A DNA stretch of 64,000 nt from Mortierella alpina (Eukaryota > Mortierellomycota > Mortierellomycetes > Mortierellales > Mortierellaceae). A model generated the notes under the pieces. It made no database searches. It had not been told where the DNA came from and saw only the letters and a program-made list of their open reading frames with translations. Below are positions 10,901-19,728 of this stretch, piece after piece (the stretch's first letter is position 1; each line of letters begins with the position of its first letter). Made by a program: the position numbers and the translations under genes. The stretch spans positions 2,418,001 through 2,482,000 of the forward strand of contig JANATF010000002.1 in the NCBI GenBank assembly GCA_029449245.1, in the 5' to 3' direction.

Positions 10901-13900
10901 ATCTGGATGCCAGCAAAAACGGATCTCAGCAAGCGTGGTACTTTCTTCATCTGACCTTTCAAGAGTATTTTGCGGCAACATGGGTAGCCCAACATTTCCA
11001 ACAACCAATCTCAAGTGGGATCAAGGAATATTTTGCGGCCACCAGGTCGGCTCACAATCTACAACAACCACTCCCCGCTGGGATGATGACCGTGGAGCAA
11101 GCAAAAGCGTTCGTTCAGGAGCACAAATACAACCCTCGATACGAGATTATGTGGTGGATGGTAGCAGGACTGCTAGAGGGCGAGGCGCTCAAGGACCTTT
11201 TCGATCTTTTGCAAGGAGCACCACGCGATTTGATCGGAGGTCGACATCAGCAAATACTGGCGTCTTGTCTGAATGAGGTGCGAGCTCGATTGGATCCCAC
11301 AGCTGTGGCGACATTAGATGCGGAACTGATGAAGTGGGTGCACTTTGAGATTCAGACCTGTCACAATGGTTACGACGGAAGCATGCTGGGTAGTCAGAGT
11401 TCATTCCCGGAAACACTTCTGGTCCAAAATTTGGATCTGCACAGTCCATCAAAAGCAGTTCTTGTGAAAACTTTGGGAGCGCGCTCCGCATTGTCAAATG
11501 CGACCATCCAGTCCCTCATTGGCGCACTCAAGGATGAAGATGCATCTGTCAGGTCCTCAGCAGCAAATGCATTAGGCAACCAGTCCACGTTGTCAGAAGC
11601 GGCCATCCAGTCCCTCATTGGCGCACTCAAGGATGAACATGCATCTGTCAGGAAGAGAGCAGCATCGATATTAGGCAACCAGTCCACGTTGTCAGAAACG
11701 GCCATCCAGTCCCTCATTGGCGCACTCAAGGATGAAGATGCATCTGTCAGGTCCTCAGCAGCATCGGCATTAGGCAACCAGTCCACGTTGTCAGAAGCGG
11801 CCATCCAGTCCCTCATTGGCGCACTCAAGGATGAAGATGCAGATATCAGGTCCTCAGCAGCATGGGCATTAAGCAAGCAGTCCAATTTGTCAGAAGCGGC
11901 CATCCAGTCCCTCATTGGCGCACTCAAGGATGAAGATGCATCTGTCAGGAAGAGAGCAGTATCGGCATTAGGCAACCAGTCCACGTTGTCAGAAGCGGCC
12001 ATCCAGTCCCTCATTGGCGCACTCAAGGATAAAGATGCATCTGTCAGGTCCTCAGCAGCAAGGGCATTAGGCAAGCAGTCCACGTTGTCAGAAACGGCCA
12101 TCCAGTCCCTCATTGGCGCACTCAAGGATGAACATGCATCTGTCAGGAAGAGAGCAGCATCGATATTAGGCAACCAGTCCACGTTATCAGAAACGGCCAT
12201 CCAGTCCCTCATTGGCGCACTCAAGGATGAAGATGCATCTGTCAGGCAGATAGCAGCATCGATATTATGCAACCAGTCCATATCAGAAACGGCCATCCAG
12301 TCCCTCATTGGCGCACTCAAGGATGAAGATGTATTTGTCAGGCAGATAGCAGCATCGGTATTATGCAACCAGTCCACGTTATCAGAAGCGGCCACCCCGT
12401 CCCTCATTGGCGCACTCAAGGATGAAGATGCATCTGTCAGGCAGATAGCAGCATCGGCATTAGGCAACCAGTCCACGTTATCAGAAACGGCCATCCAGTC
12501 CCTCATTGGCGCACTCAAGGATGAAGATGCAGATATCAGGTCCTCAGCAGCATGGGCATTAAGCAAGCAGTCCAATTTGTCAGAAGCGGCCATCCCGTCC
12601 CTCATTGGCGCACTCAAGGATGCATCTGTCAGGTGGATAGCAGCAGAGGCATTAGGCAACCAGTCCACGTTGTCAGAAACGGCCATCCAGTCCCTCATTG
12701 GCGCACTCAAGGATGAAGATGCAGATATCAGGTCCTCAGCAGCATGGGCATTAAGCAAGCAGTCCAATTTGTCAGAAGCGGCCATCCAGTCCCTCATTGG
12801 CGCACTCAAGGATGCATCTGTCAGGAAGAGAGCAGCATCGGCATTAGGCAACCAGTCCACGTTGTCAGAAACGGCCATCCAGTCCCTCATTGGCGCACTC
12901 AAGGATGAAGATGCAGATATCAGGTCCTCAGCAGCATGGGCATTAAGCAAGCAGTCCAATTTGTCAGAAGCGGCCATCCAGTCCCTCATTGGCGCACTCA
13001 AGGATGCATCTGTCAGGAAGAGAGCAGCATCGGCATTAGGCAACCAGTCCACGTTGTCAGAAACGGCCATCCAGTCCCTCATTGGCGCACTCAAGGATGA
13101 AGATGCAGATATCAGGTCCTCAGCAGCATGGGCATTAAGCAAGCAGTCCAATTTGTCAGAAGCGGCCATCCAGTCCCTCATTGGCGCACTCAAGGATGAA
13201 GATGCATCTGTCAGGAAGAGAGCAGTATCGGCATTAGGCAACCAGTCCACGTTGTCAGAAGCGGCCATCCAGTCCCTCATTGGCGCACTCAAGGATAAAG
13301 ATGCATCTGTCAGGTCCTCAGCAGCAAGGGCATTATGCAACCAGTCCACGATATCAGAAACGGCCATCCAGTCCCTCATTGGCGCACTCAAGGATGAAGA
13401 TGCATTTGTCAGGCAGATAGCAGCATCGGTATTGTGCAACCAGTCCACGTTATCAGAAGCGGCCATCCCGTCCCACATTGGCGCACTCAAGGATGCATCT
13501 GTCAGGTGGATAGCAGCAGAGGCATTAGGCAACCAGTCCACGTTGTCAGAAACGGCCATCCAGTACCTCATTGGCGCACTCAAGGATGAAGATGCATCTG
13601 TCAGGCAGATAGCAGCATCGATATTAGGCAACCAGTCCACGTTATCAGAAACGGCCATCCAGTCCCTCATTGGTGCACTCAAAGCTGAAGATGCGGTTGT
13701 CAGGGAGAGAGCAGTATCGGCATTAGGCAAGCAGTCCACATTGTCCGAAGCGGCCATCCAGTCCCTCCTTGGCGCACTCAAAGCTGAAGATGCGGTTGTC
13801 AGGGTTCATGTCGCAGATGTTTTAAATATCCATTGGCACGCGTTTTGCATGGCTCTTCCGGTTCTGTCTGAGACTGCAATAGTCTCTGTCTATAAGAATC

Positions 13901-14109
13901 ATCTATTTTATTATAGCTGCCGGCATGTCATGTCTCTTCAAGTGCAAGGCAGCCGACTTTATTACTACACACATCAAGGTTTAGTGCGTACAGTACCCAT
14001 GGAGGCGGGTAAGGCAGCACTCATCACATCAGCTTTTGAAGCTGTTCAACGTGAAATGGGGATACTCACATTAGGCGTGAACAACGTCAACAGCCCTGTA
14101 ACCGAATAA
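7951..14109 (+). CDS. NACHT NTPase with 24 tandem HEAT repeats (fungal NLR-like receptor)
   Basis: The frame is open from 7933, with its first ATG at 7951, and encodes ~2052 aa. Residues ~25-60 look like a TPR/MIT helical pair (KKGDEYRDRGDFDKAKAKY). A long helical Arm-like region follows to ~540. The NACHT module has a Walker A GRAGVGKTT (~670) and Walker B VLFILDGLDEI (~750), then a winged-helix-like tail including WYFLHLTFQEYFAATW. Nucleotides 11491-13836 encode HEAT units of 33, 32 or 31 aa. An ~90-aa tail ends the protein. This is the layout of fungal STAND/NLR proteins, in which repeat arrays sense ligand and the NACHT domain oligomerises; several family members control non-self recognition. 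What this protein recognises is unknown. The true start may lie upstream across an intron whose donor is at 7923. Confidence 0.9.
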   Translation: MIFLVDKNRRLTTCVAFRCKVQQGLDAIKKGDEYRDRGDFDKAKAKYEKAAKFYPSEAHDRLAILPLCKASMEGDDPDRFIPVGWRARAHNAKETLKQVWKHPSPAPPKQQSFFPRPALSTQSTVASLSISDSESAFMSISTCTTTSTSTSPSTLGVPSTLASEPAVIDFGTVSDVRSLTAAYKTANEGTRALIEQKIYDIIREFGQRQVTFDTVQELVVLANIQDRGIFLHIVTEILRVLRDMPLLSDIALQGLAVILDLFPDDIDMGSMQGAFVEMLSSLQKRLRGIRTVNNDLQLVPLLSALNALLDAMVRRRVSGLDREAVYNDLRTLLTGLTSHSNVMVCFQALYAKQALVIIGNDESLPMSVFRRGKLAFVLAGNISSMATTFDLASAESAYQNIKEIFDFSLQDRWYQGLIYVDYLVGQCSWCLLEDFVLHSKFQADVCFLLGVVLRLEQIAVVQMDVAVRDGAIKLLSALSENSIPLVPEMVQNTIRRLKTLKSPAGGTKDDVATLKTYEADLRPVWDPAWLGTPKGILFNAVQSRDRRDVTMDAIPATLDTILQAVVIPSPSLKDVHTALKAYYKKDLVILRVSGDVLPLETCFVNLAIVEAPAQREKDKTDLKEKAAVFHRIPSSEAVEQVDMQKPIPLEELFNKRKLRDGKEDIPKIILVQGRAGVGKTTLCKKLVHAHQTGLWGDRFDTVLWLPLRQIRAFKSRTLEGLFREKFFTQGLDQEDGALARELAVSAQRGRVLFILDGLDEIAKDTRGDDGVALKTFLETLFAQQHVVITSRPSGVDRSLLPTIDLELETIGFSQQNVSDFLTKVLEPEAMKTVRDFIQRKPLMQGLVNIPVQLDVICFSWDSLPTDGPAITMTGLYQLMVRKLWCKDALRLRKSARGETLTQEDISQLEPQEIDELMATELQHLGYLAFKGLTNDHQIEFDENALRCAFRDLEKYRTTVSDRHLPPQLLEMMKQTSFLHTADADLDASKNGSQQAWYFLHLTFQEYFAATWVAQHFQQPISSGIKEYFAATRSAHNLQQPLPAGMMTVEQAKAFVQEHKYNPRYEIMWWMVAGLLEGEALKDLFDLLQGAPRDLIGGRHQQILASCLNEVRARLDPTAVATLDAELMKWVHFEIQTCHNGYDGSMLGSQSSFPETLLVQNLDLHSPSKAVLVKTLGARSALSNATIQSLIGALKDEDASVRSSAANALGNQSTLSEAAIQSLIGALKDEHASVRKRAASILGNQSTLSETAIQSLIGALKDEDASVRSSAASALGNQSTLSEAAIQSLIGALKDEDADIRSSAAWALSKQSNLSEAAIQSLIGALKDEDASVRKRAVSALGNQSTLSEAAIQSLIGALKDKDASVRSSAARALGKQSTLSETAIQSLIGALKDEHASVRKRAASILGNQSTLSETAIQSLIGALKDEDASVRQIAASILCNQSISETAIQSLIGALKDEDVFVRQIAASVLCNQSTLSEAATPSLIGALKDEDASVRQIAASALGNQSTLSETAIQSLIGALKDEDADIRSSAAWALSKQSNLSEAAIPSLIGALKDASVRWIAAEALGNQSTLSETAIQSLIGALKDEDADIRSSAAWALSKQSNLSEAAIQSLIGALKDASVRKRAASALGNQSTLSETAIQSLIGALKDEDADIRSSAAWALSKQSNLSEAAIQSLIGALKDASVRKRAASALGNQSTLSETAIQSLIGALKDEDADIRSSAAWALSKQSNLSEAAIQSLIGALKDEDASVRKRAVSALGNQSTLSEAAIQSLIGALKDKDASVRSSAARALCNQSTISETAIQSLIGALKDEDAFVRQIAASVLCNQSTLSEAAIPSHIGALKDASVRWIAAEALGNQSTLSETAIQYLIGALKDEDASVRQIAASILGNQSTLSETAIQSLIGALKAEDAVVRERAVSALGKQSTLSEAAIQSLLGALKAEDAVVRVHVADVLNIHWHAFCMALPVLSETAIVSVYKNHLFYYSCRHVMSLQVQGSRLYYYTHQGLVRTVPMEAGKAALITSAFEAVQREMGILTLGVNNVNSPVTE
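11491..13836 (+). repeat. In-frame tandem array of 24 HEAT units, ~99-bp period
   Basis: Units follow the pattern LSE(A/T)AIQSLIGALKDED then A(S/D)(V/I)R, a variable block, ALGNQST. Most are 33 codons. Units 12, 14, 16 and 21 lack two codons (GALKDASVR), unit 8 lacks one, and the last unit is degenerate. At DNA level the SEAAIQSLIGALK part is almost invariant. Variation clusters after the conserved Arg, where SSAAN, KRAAS, QIAAS, WIAAE and ERAVS alternate. A two-unit module (DADIRSSAAWALSKQSN plus the short KRAAS unit) recurs at units 13-18 with a ~192-bp period, which indicates recent expansion by unequal exchange or slippage. Confidence 0.95.
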
Positions 14110-14248
14110 AGAACAACTCTTTGTCCCTTAGAATACCAGTATCACACATTATATACAGCGAAAGACATAACACTACGCGTTGATTCGCGGGCTCGTATTC
14201 AATTTTCTGTGCACGGGCCATGTGTGTACCCAAGAAAGAAAATACCAA
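14110..14248. other. 3' flank of the NACHT-HEAT gene
   Basis: A short AT-leaning stretch after the stop codon. Nothing recognisable beyond probable 3' UTR (ATTATATACAG at ~14147). Confidence 0.3.
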
Positions 14249-14568
14249 GAATAGGTTTCTTGACACTGGTGAGGGGGTGTCGGTCGCCGAAGGAAAGCGT
14301 ATAGCACCATTTCACCTGATAAAGAAAGAGAAAGCGATGTTCATTCGAGCAAATGTTAGAACTCGGAGAGAATCGCCGGCTTGTTAAAAAGAGGAGGGTT
14401 GCGGGGTCGATATCAAGCAACGTTACCTGAGTTGAAGCGGAGTCGAAGTGTGTTGATGGGGGGGGGGATGTCACCAACCACACGGTAGATACCATCTTCC
14501 TCCAGGCCACGCTTCTCAACCTCGGCAGTACACTTCTCAGCGATCAAGAGAATGTTGCCGTCGCTCAT
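14249..14568 (-). pseudogene. Degraded RhoGAP domain fragment
   Basis: Read on the minus strand from 14568, the sequence encodes ILLIAEKCTAEVEKRGLEED, then GIYRVVGD, a poly-Pro insertion from a C-tract, then INTLRLRFNS. This is the start of a RhoGAP domain: the KRGLxExGIYRVxG motif contains the arginine finger, and xxLRxxFNSGE follows. An apparently intact intron (donor at 14426-14425, acceptor at 14317-14316) joins to a GE dipeptide, after which the RhoGAP sequence is lost. Upstream on the same strand a 49-codon open stretch ends in a stop, so there is no complete gene. I call this a truncated relic. The C-homopolymer at ~14459-14468 is probably a local expansion. Confidence 0.55.
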
Positions 14569-15210
14569 TCCGTGACGCTAATCGACAGTAACGGCATCTT
14601 TTGGCTGCCTGTCGGACTACATGAACGCTTTGCCAGCTGCATTGATAACCTGCCGTGCTACCCCAGTTCGGCTATCCGTGCTGTAATGAAGTCCTGCGGG
14701 CTGCTCAAGGTCCAAAACAGCCTGGCTAAGAGGCTGGGCAATACCCTCTACGTCAACAACAGCAGCCATCACGTCACTACACCTAATTCATCTGCTACCC
14801 AAGGCGAAACGCATACAAGCGACAGCCACGGCGGGTGTGCTCGTTCCCGAGCAAGTCAGCGGTAGATCTCAGCAGAACTCGGCTTGCGAGTGCAGACCCA
14901 CTATTAAAATATCTCTCTTTCGCGTAATCTACTCATCAAAATACATGCTTGGCTGTCGGACAGTGGAATCTCACACATGCCTCCTACATGTAGTCTATGC
15001 ATGTAGACCACACCTCTGCTTCCAAGGATTGACACGCACGCCAAAAAAAACGACACTGTGCGGGAAAGTCAACTACGCGGCCAACACGCGAGGCTCTGTA
15101 AGATGGGTTTTCTACCTCGGCGCACAAATGACGCTCCCCACGCTTTGAGCTCGCACAAATGACAAGCATCATATTTCCTATTATCTCTCATAACTTGGAC
15201 TGGGCGACGC
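14569..15210. other. Gene-poor stretch between RhoGAP relic and repeat R2
   Basis: Short open frames exist on both strands: a plus-strand 97-codon frame at 14572-14865 and a minus-strand 49-codon frame at about 14620-14770. Neither has a motif I recognise. The segment may be more of the decayed RhoGAP gene or another relic. Confidence 0.3.
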
Positions 15211-15363
15211 TGTGCAGATAACAAACGCAAAAGAAAGCTCCATGTACACATCTGATTTGAGTCCCGCAATGGAGCCGCGGATCGATCCAAAGGTATATTT
15301 CTTTAGAGGTGGGACTAAAGTTTGCACAGGGCTTCCGTTTTGCATACACCATTTGCCGAAGAT
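15211..15363 (+). repeat. Direct repeat copy R2, right flank of the NACHT-HEAT block
   Basis: The second copy of the ~155-bp repeat, in the same orientation as R1 at 7299-7458 and about 7.9 kb away. The 3' 46 bp differ from R1 at only a few positions. The middle carries small indels, including a 3-bp difference in GGGAC(GAT)TAAAG. The sequence beyond R2 no longer matches that beyond R1. Confidence 0.85.
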
Positions 15364-15558
15364 AAATAATGTAACCCAGCGAATGACGGCGTAGAAAAGA
15401 AAACTAGATGTGTGCGTTTTGTTTTTGTGTGCAAAATTTGATACAAAGTGCAAAGTGATGAGGAAGTGGTAGGGAGAGAGAGAGAGATACAGAGGGTAGA
15501 GAGGAGGTGAGAAGGTGAGAGAAGTTGAGAGACATCAGTGATCCTCGCCACCCAAGGT

Positions 15559-18500
15559 CTATGGTCTCTGGAATTTGGCGGCACCAGACGAGACTCCACG
15601 GGGCGATATATGAAGCCGTCCTTCCATCCCAGAGCCCGCTCCGCTCACCTGACCCGTATGGTGACCGATGCTCGACACCAGCGAAGGTGCGTCCAGTCGT
15701 GACGAGGAGGACGGCGATGAGTTGGGTGAAGGCATCGACGGCGTTGTCATCTGCATGTCCTGGTGGCGCTGAGAGGACAGCCGCTGCACAGGATACTTTT
15801 GATACGACTGATCGATCGTCGGTTGAGATTGTTGTTGTTGCTGTTGCTGCTGACGAGTAGGGGTGTGAGTGGGTTGCGCTCGGCGTTGGGCGAAATGTGG
15901 GACAGCGGCTTCGTCTCCCATATCACTATCAGCCGCCTCTGCATAGCCATGCCTCTCACGGTGCTGGTGCTGATGCTGGTGCTGGTGCTCCTGCTGCTGA
16001 TCATACACATAGTCTGGAGAGAGTCGCTCATCAAGGCCAAATGGCTGTTGCAGTTGCTGCTGTAAGGACTGTCGCTGCTCCTGATGACGGCCACGGAATC
16101 CCTGAAGACGCTCTGCAAACGTGGTCATCGGCGCCGACTTTGGCGGAAATGAGTCCATCAAGCCCGTGGTTCTCCAGCCGCTGCTGCTGATACTTTCATC
16201 CTCGGAAAAGACCTTGTCATGCGCATATCTTCCTGATCTTTGAACAACACCACCCTGTCGAATCTGCGAGGCTCCGGACTGCCTTAGGTCTGAATAACTC
16301 CGCTGCTCCTGCTGAGAAAGAGGTCTCCGCTGGCTGGTCGAGATCCTCGTTGGTGGGCCGGCGGACGAAAAGTCGACAGAGGCCGCCATAGGGTCCTCTA
16401 GAAGTCGCTGTGCTGGTCGATGCAATTCTCTGTGCACCTGCTGCTGTTGCTCTCGCTGTTGTAGCTCTGGCCGTGGCTGTCGGATATTGAATGATGAGGA
16501 ACTGGAGACGTTGGCGTTGTTTGACAATCCATTCGTAGAATATTCCTGCCCGTGTCCATGGCGTCCCAGATGACCCACAGTCGAGTCCTGCTCCTGATCA
16601 GATCGTTCTTGGGTAGGCGTGTTGGACTTTAAATGAGAGTATCTAGCCATGATGTTTCGTACGCTTGCCTGGCGCCTTGCAAGATGAGCCGCGGCATCCT
16701 CCGGCCCAGCCTCCACGTCAGCTGCAGCAGAGTGAAGCTCTTGGAGTTGTGGCGAATGCAGCGATCGTGGTGAATCGACTAGACTGTCAGTGCTCCTCAA
16801 GGCCGGCACATGCCTCTGACGACGCAAAAACAGCTCTTGAGCGACCTCCTGTGGAGGCGAGGACTCTCGACTTGAAGCGGTTGCCGAATGTGGATACCCT
16901 TTGATTCCAGTGCCACTATACAATACATGTCGGTCATGACTAAAATCCGATGCGTATCCTGCATGTCTACCTGCAACTCGAGTAGTGGTGCTAGATGCGA
17001 TCGAATCTGTCCTGGTCAGGTAGCCCGAGGAGGACATGGCATTCGGCGTTGCAGATCCCGACTCGAGTAGAGGAGAGGCCAAAGACGATAGAGGTCGTGA
17101 GGGGTAATGTGCATCCAATCCTGCTTGGCCACGCAACTCATTCGCCACCATTCCCAAGGACGACAGTTGTCCGGAATATTTGAGTGTCCCTGAAGAGTTG
17201 ATAGGAGAATAGTGCGTCATGTCCGATGGCGCAGACGTATGCATAGTGGCAAGGGCGAGTAGGGACTCTGTCAAACTCCGGATCTGTTCATTACTGGAGC
17301 GCTGTAGCGCGTTCATTGAGGGCGAGTCGACAAGGGTTACATCGGCCTTAATCAATGTGCGGAGGGTTTGGTTGATGCTGATCGTGTTCAAGACAACCTT
17401 GTTCATGGCCTGGACTGAGGAACATTTGCTAGTGCCGCCTACCGCCATGCCCTTTTCAAAGGTCTTTAACGCCTCCTGCAGAAGAGCCACATGCTGTATC
17501 GATGATTGCTGAGCCACGGGTGTAGACACGGATCGCGATAGACTTGCGGTGCCTGCAGATGATTCTACGCGTCCATTTTTTCCTGTCGATGACACCGGCC
17601 CGCGAAGCGCAGCTGTTGATTTTGCCTTGGTGATCGATGCCCGAGATTGAGAATGGGTGGGAGAGCCCAACGTGCTTGAGGACTCGACAGAGGCGGCTGA
17701 GCCTCGATGTCTGTGGGTAATTTGATGTAGCTTCTCGGCATAATTTGGCAATAATGGTCCTTCGAGCACTGGACGCCCAGGGTTGTTATTTGATGCGATA
17801 AAAGAGCTTTGAACGGAGAGGTTTGAGAGTGAGCGGTTCATTCGTTCCATTTCCAGTTCTTGAACCCGCGTCTTCAAGGCTTTGAGCTCGCTCAACATGA
17901 TGGAGCTTTCGTCATGAGCGTATCGAGCTCTGTCATTTGTGCTGCTGTGGGCCGTCTCTGGCTCATCCTCTGATGTCGACAAGACCTGCTGGCTCTTGAA
18001 CGAGCCGGAGGTACGTTTTCGAGCTTGAATAGGTGTAGTAGAGGGGATGGTGTGATGAGCTTCTGGGTAGGAGGTCCTTGAGCTTGTCCTGGGGCCTGAG
18101 GCGCGGTCTGTTGTTAGCCCAAATGATCTCCTCTTGAGTTTACTGCCGCTGACGAGGCTTTGCCCCTGTCCTGGAGTGGTATCCTGTCCAATGGCGTTCC
18201 GACCTGGTGAGTGTACCAGGCCTTGGTGAGCGGGTGTTATGGTTGTAACTGTGCCTCTCTTGGAATTAGGGCTAATGTTGTTTGTGCTGTAACTGTTGCT
18301 CGTGTTGGGAGTAGAACCCTTCCGGCCATTGATCCTGTCCAGCGCACGCGCCCTCATGCTTTTAATCGTATCGGTGCTGTCATCGGCCTCACCCTGCGAA
18401 GATGAAAGCAGGCCAGAGACGATTGGTGAAGAGGCCAATGCTGCCTGTTGGACCGTGCTTGAGGACTGAGAGGGAACCAAGGGCGGCCGGGCGACGAGCC

Positions 18501-18762
18501 CACGCTGTTGCCGAATGTAGATATCCTGCGGACCAGTTGCAGCATCAATAGTTATCGCAGCCTGAGGCTCTTCCGGGCCGAGGTCGCCGTCCGAGGCAGC
18601 CGAGGAATATTCTGAGGTGTAGGCGTCTGTGGTGGAAAGATACCGCCAATGAAGCTCGTCCTCCTGGTCGACGCCCTGGTAAGTCTGGCGCGACATGGCT
18701 ACGGTGCCGCTCCTTGTGCTTTGAGTATAGTTGCTGGCCATGATATTTCCTGTCCGGGACAT
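15559..18762 (-). CDS. Unrecognised Ser/Gln-rich protein with a short coiled coil
   Basis: A single-exon frame of 1067 aa from the ATG at 18762 (MSRTGNIMASNYTQSTRSG). The frame is open a further 60 codons upstream, but that part is hydrophobic and Pro-rich and overlaps a likely leader, so I use the internal ATG. A coiled-coil segment (IMLSELKALKTRVQELEMER) sits at ~286-305. A helical block at ~420-515 includes HVALLQEALKTFEKG and ALQRSSNEQIRSLTESLLAL. The rest is disordered, Ser/Thr/Pro-rich, with Gln/His runs near the C-terminus (15835-15850 and 15955-16020). The layout would suit a cytoskeletal or polarity scaffold, but no family is recognised and I assign no function. Confidence 0.72.
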   Translation of the reverse strand: MSRTGNIMASNYTQSTRSGTVAMSRQTYQGVDQEDELHWRYLSTTDAYTSEYSSAASDGDLGPEEPQAAITIDAATGPQDIYIRQQRGLVARPPLVPSQSSSTVQQAALASSPIVSGLLSSSQGEADDSTDTIKSMRARALDRINGRKGSTPNTSNSYSTNNISPNSKRGTVTTITPAHQGLVHSPGRNAIGQDTTPGQGQSLVSGSKLKRRSFGLTTDRASGPRTSSRTSYPEAHHTIPSTTPIQARKRTSGSFKSQQVLSTSEDEPETAHSSTNDRARYAHDESSIMLSELKALKTRVQELEMERMNRSLSNLSVQSSFIASNNNPGRPVLEGPLLPNYAEKLHQITHRHRGSAASVESSSTLGSPTHSQSRASITKAKSTAALRGPVSSTGKNGRVESSAGTASLSRSVSTPVAQQSSIQHVALLQEALKTFEKGMAVGGTSKCSSVQAMNKVVLNTISINQTLRTLIKADVTLVDSPSMNALQRSSNEQIRSLTESLLALATMHTSAPSDMTHYSPINSSGTLKYSGQLSSLGMVANELRGQAGLDAHYPSRPLSSLASPLLESGSATPNAMSSSGYLTRTDSIASSTTTRVAGRHAGYASDFSHDRHVLYSGTGIKGYPHSATASSRESSPPQEVAQELFLRRQRHVPALRSTDSLVDSPRSLHSPQLQELHSAAADVEAGPEDAAAHLARRQASVRNIMARYSHLKSNTPTQERSDQEQDSTVGHLGRHGHGQEYSTNGLSNNANVSSSSSFNIRQPRPELQQREQQQQVHRELHRPAQRLLEDPMAASVDFSSAGPPTRISTSQRRPLSQQEQRSYSDLRQSGASQIRQGGVVQRSGRYAHDKVFSEDESISSSGWRTTGLMDSFPPKSAPMTTFAERLQGFRGRHQEQRQSLQQQLQQPFGLDERLSPDYVYDQQQEHQHQHQHQHRERHGYAEAADSDMGDEAAVPHFAQRRAQPTHTPTRQQQQQQQQSQPTIDQSYQKYPVQRLSSQRHQDMQMTTPSMPSPNSSPSSSSRLDAPSLVSSIGHHTGQVSGAGSGMEGRLHISPRGVSSGAAKFQRP

Positions 18763-19728
18763 GTTTGCATCGTCGGTTGCTGGACTCGCGTGTTGGACCC
18801 AGGTATGTCCTGCAGGCTGTGGATTCGGTCGGTATGTCTGTGTGGTGGATGGCAATAGGAGATGGACGAGGGGCGGCAGGAGATGAGCAAGGGGGAAAAG
18901 AGAAAAAAAGGCGGGACAGAAGAGGGCAAAGTCAGGAGACAAGGTTAGCCTTCATATTTCTGCACCTTGTTGAGAAAAAAGAGAGAGCTTTTCGCGGTGC
19001 AATGGATCCATCGACACGGGAGAGGGATGGGTTATGAAAGAGTAAGAGAAAGAGAGAGAGAGCGGATGCAAAGCTCGATCAAGAGACAAGAGAGACTGAA
19101 AGACACCCCAGGACGCGTGCATGAGGAGCAGTGTGTCTGGGGACGATGCTGCAGTTGTATGCAGGCACCGACACGTCGTTGGCAGGGCCGGTACGTGCTT
19201 GCTGGCACCCAAGGGGGGAATGGAGGGAGACTGACTGACCTTTGTTTCCTCCTGCTTCTGTGAGTATGGTGTGTCAAGACGAGGGCAAAAAGAGAGGGTG
19301 GGATGGAGGATGGATAATGGAGGATGGGAGACGGAGGATGGAGGATGGGAGATGGAGAATGGAGGATGAGGATGATGATGAGGATTCACAACGCGAGAGA
19401 CAAAAAAGAGCGGGATGGGTGGCACCGAGAACAGCCTTTTTTTTTTCTCTTGCTCTGCAGTTGGCCTATCCTCAGCTGCAGGAGGGGGGGCGTCAAATGA
19501 AGGGAGCTGAAACTGAATTAGCCTAGGACGGGCGAGAGAGAGCACGCACCCTGAGGGACGAGGAATGGGCACAAGGGACACTCCTCCGTCCGCTCTCCCT
19601 CTTCGCCCTTTCTCCCTCTCTCCCTCTCTCAAGCACCATATGGGGCACAGCCACCCCTACATGCACAACAGTACATGAACACGCCAACACTCGTCAACAT
19701 GGACCTCAAACGGTTTTTATTAGGTGGT
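18763..19728. other. Intergenic region with GGA/GAT-rich minisatellite
   Basis: This 966-bp region lies between the unrecognised gene and the end of the LPMO-like gene. It holds a purine-rich imperfect tandem repeat at about 19300-19385 (GGATGGA, GGAGGATGGGA units) and CT-rich tracts at 19580-19632. Open frames here are low-complexity. No gene supported. Confidence 0.5.

Noticed and set aside
11394-13781. 795-codon open frame antisense to the HEAT array
   Set aside because: It is a shadow. Each 99-bp unit has no stop in this antisense frame, so the frame stays open as long as the array does; its protein is a monotonous repeat (SAPMRDWMAVSDNVDWLPN) with no independent start or domain.
14572-14865. 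Possible small gene in the spacer after the NACHT gene
   Set aside because: 97 codons without recognisable motif, neighbour to a decayed RhoGAP fragment on the other strand; not enough support.
7299-15363. Direct repeats as LTRs of a retrotransposon
   Set aside because: No TG..CA ends, primer-binding site, polypurine tract, gag or pol between them; the internal sequence is a cellular-type NACHT gene.
19300-19385. GGATGGA-type tandem repeat as a CRISPR-like or telomeric array
   Set aside because: Units are imperfect, very short and without spacers; it is a purine-rich minisatellite.
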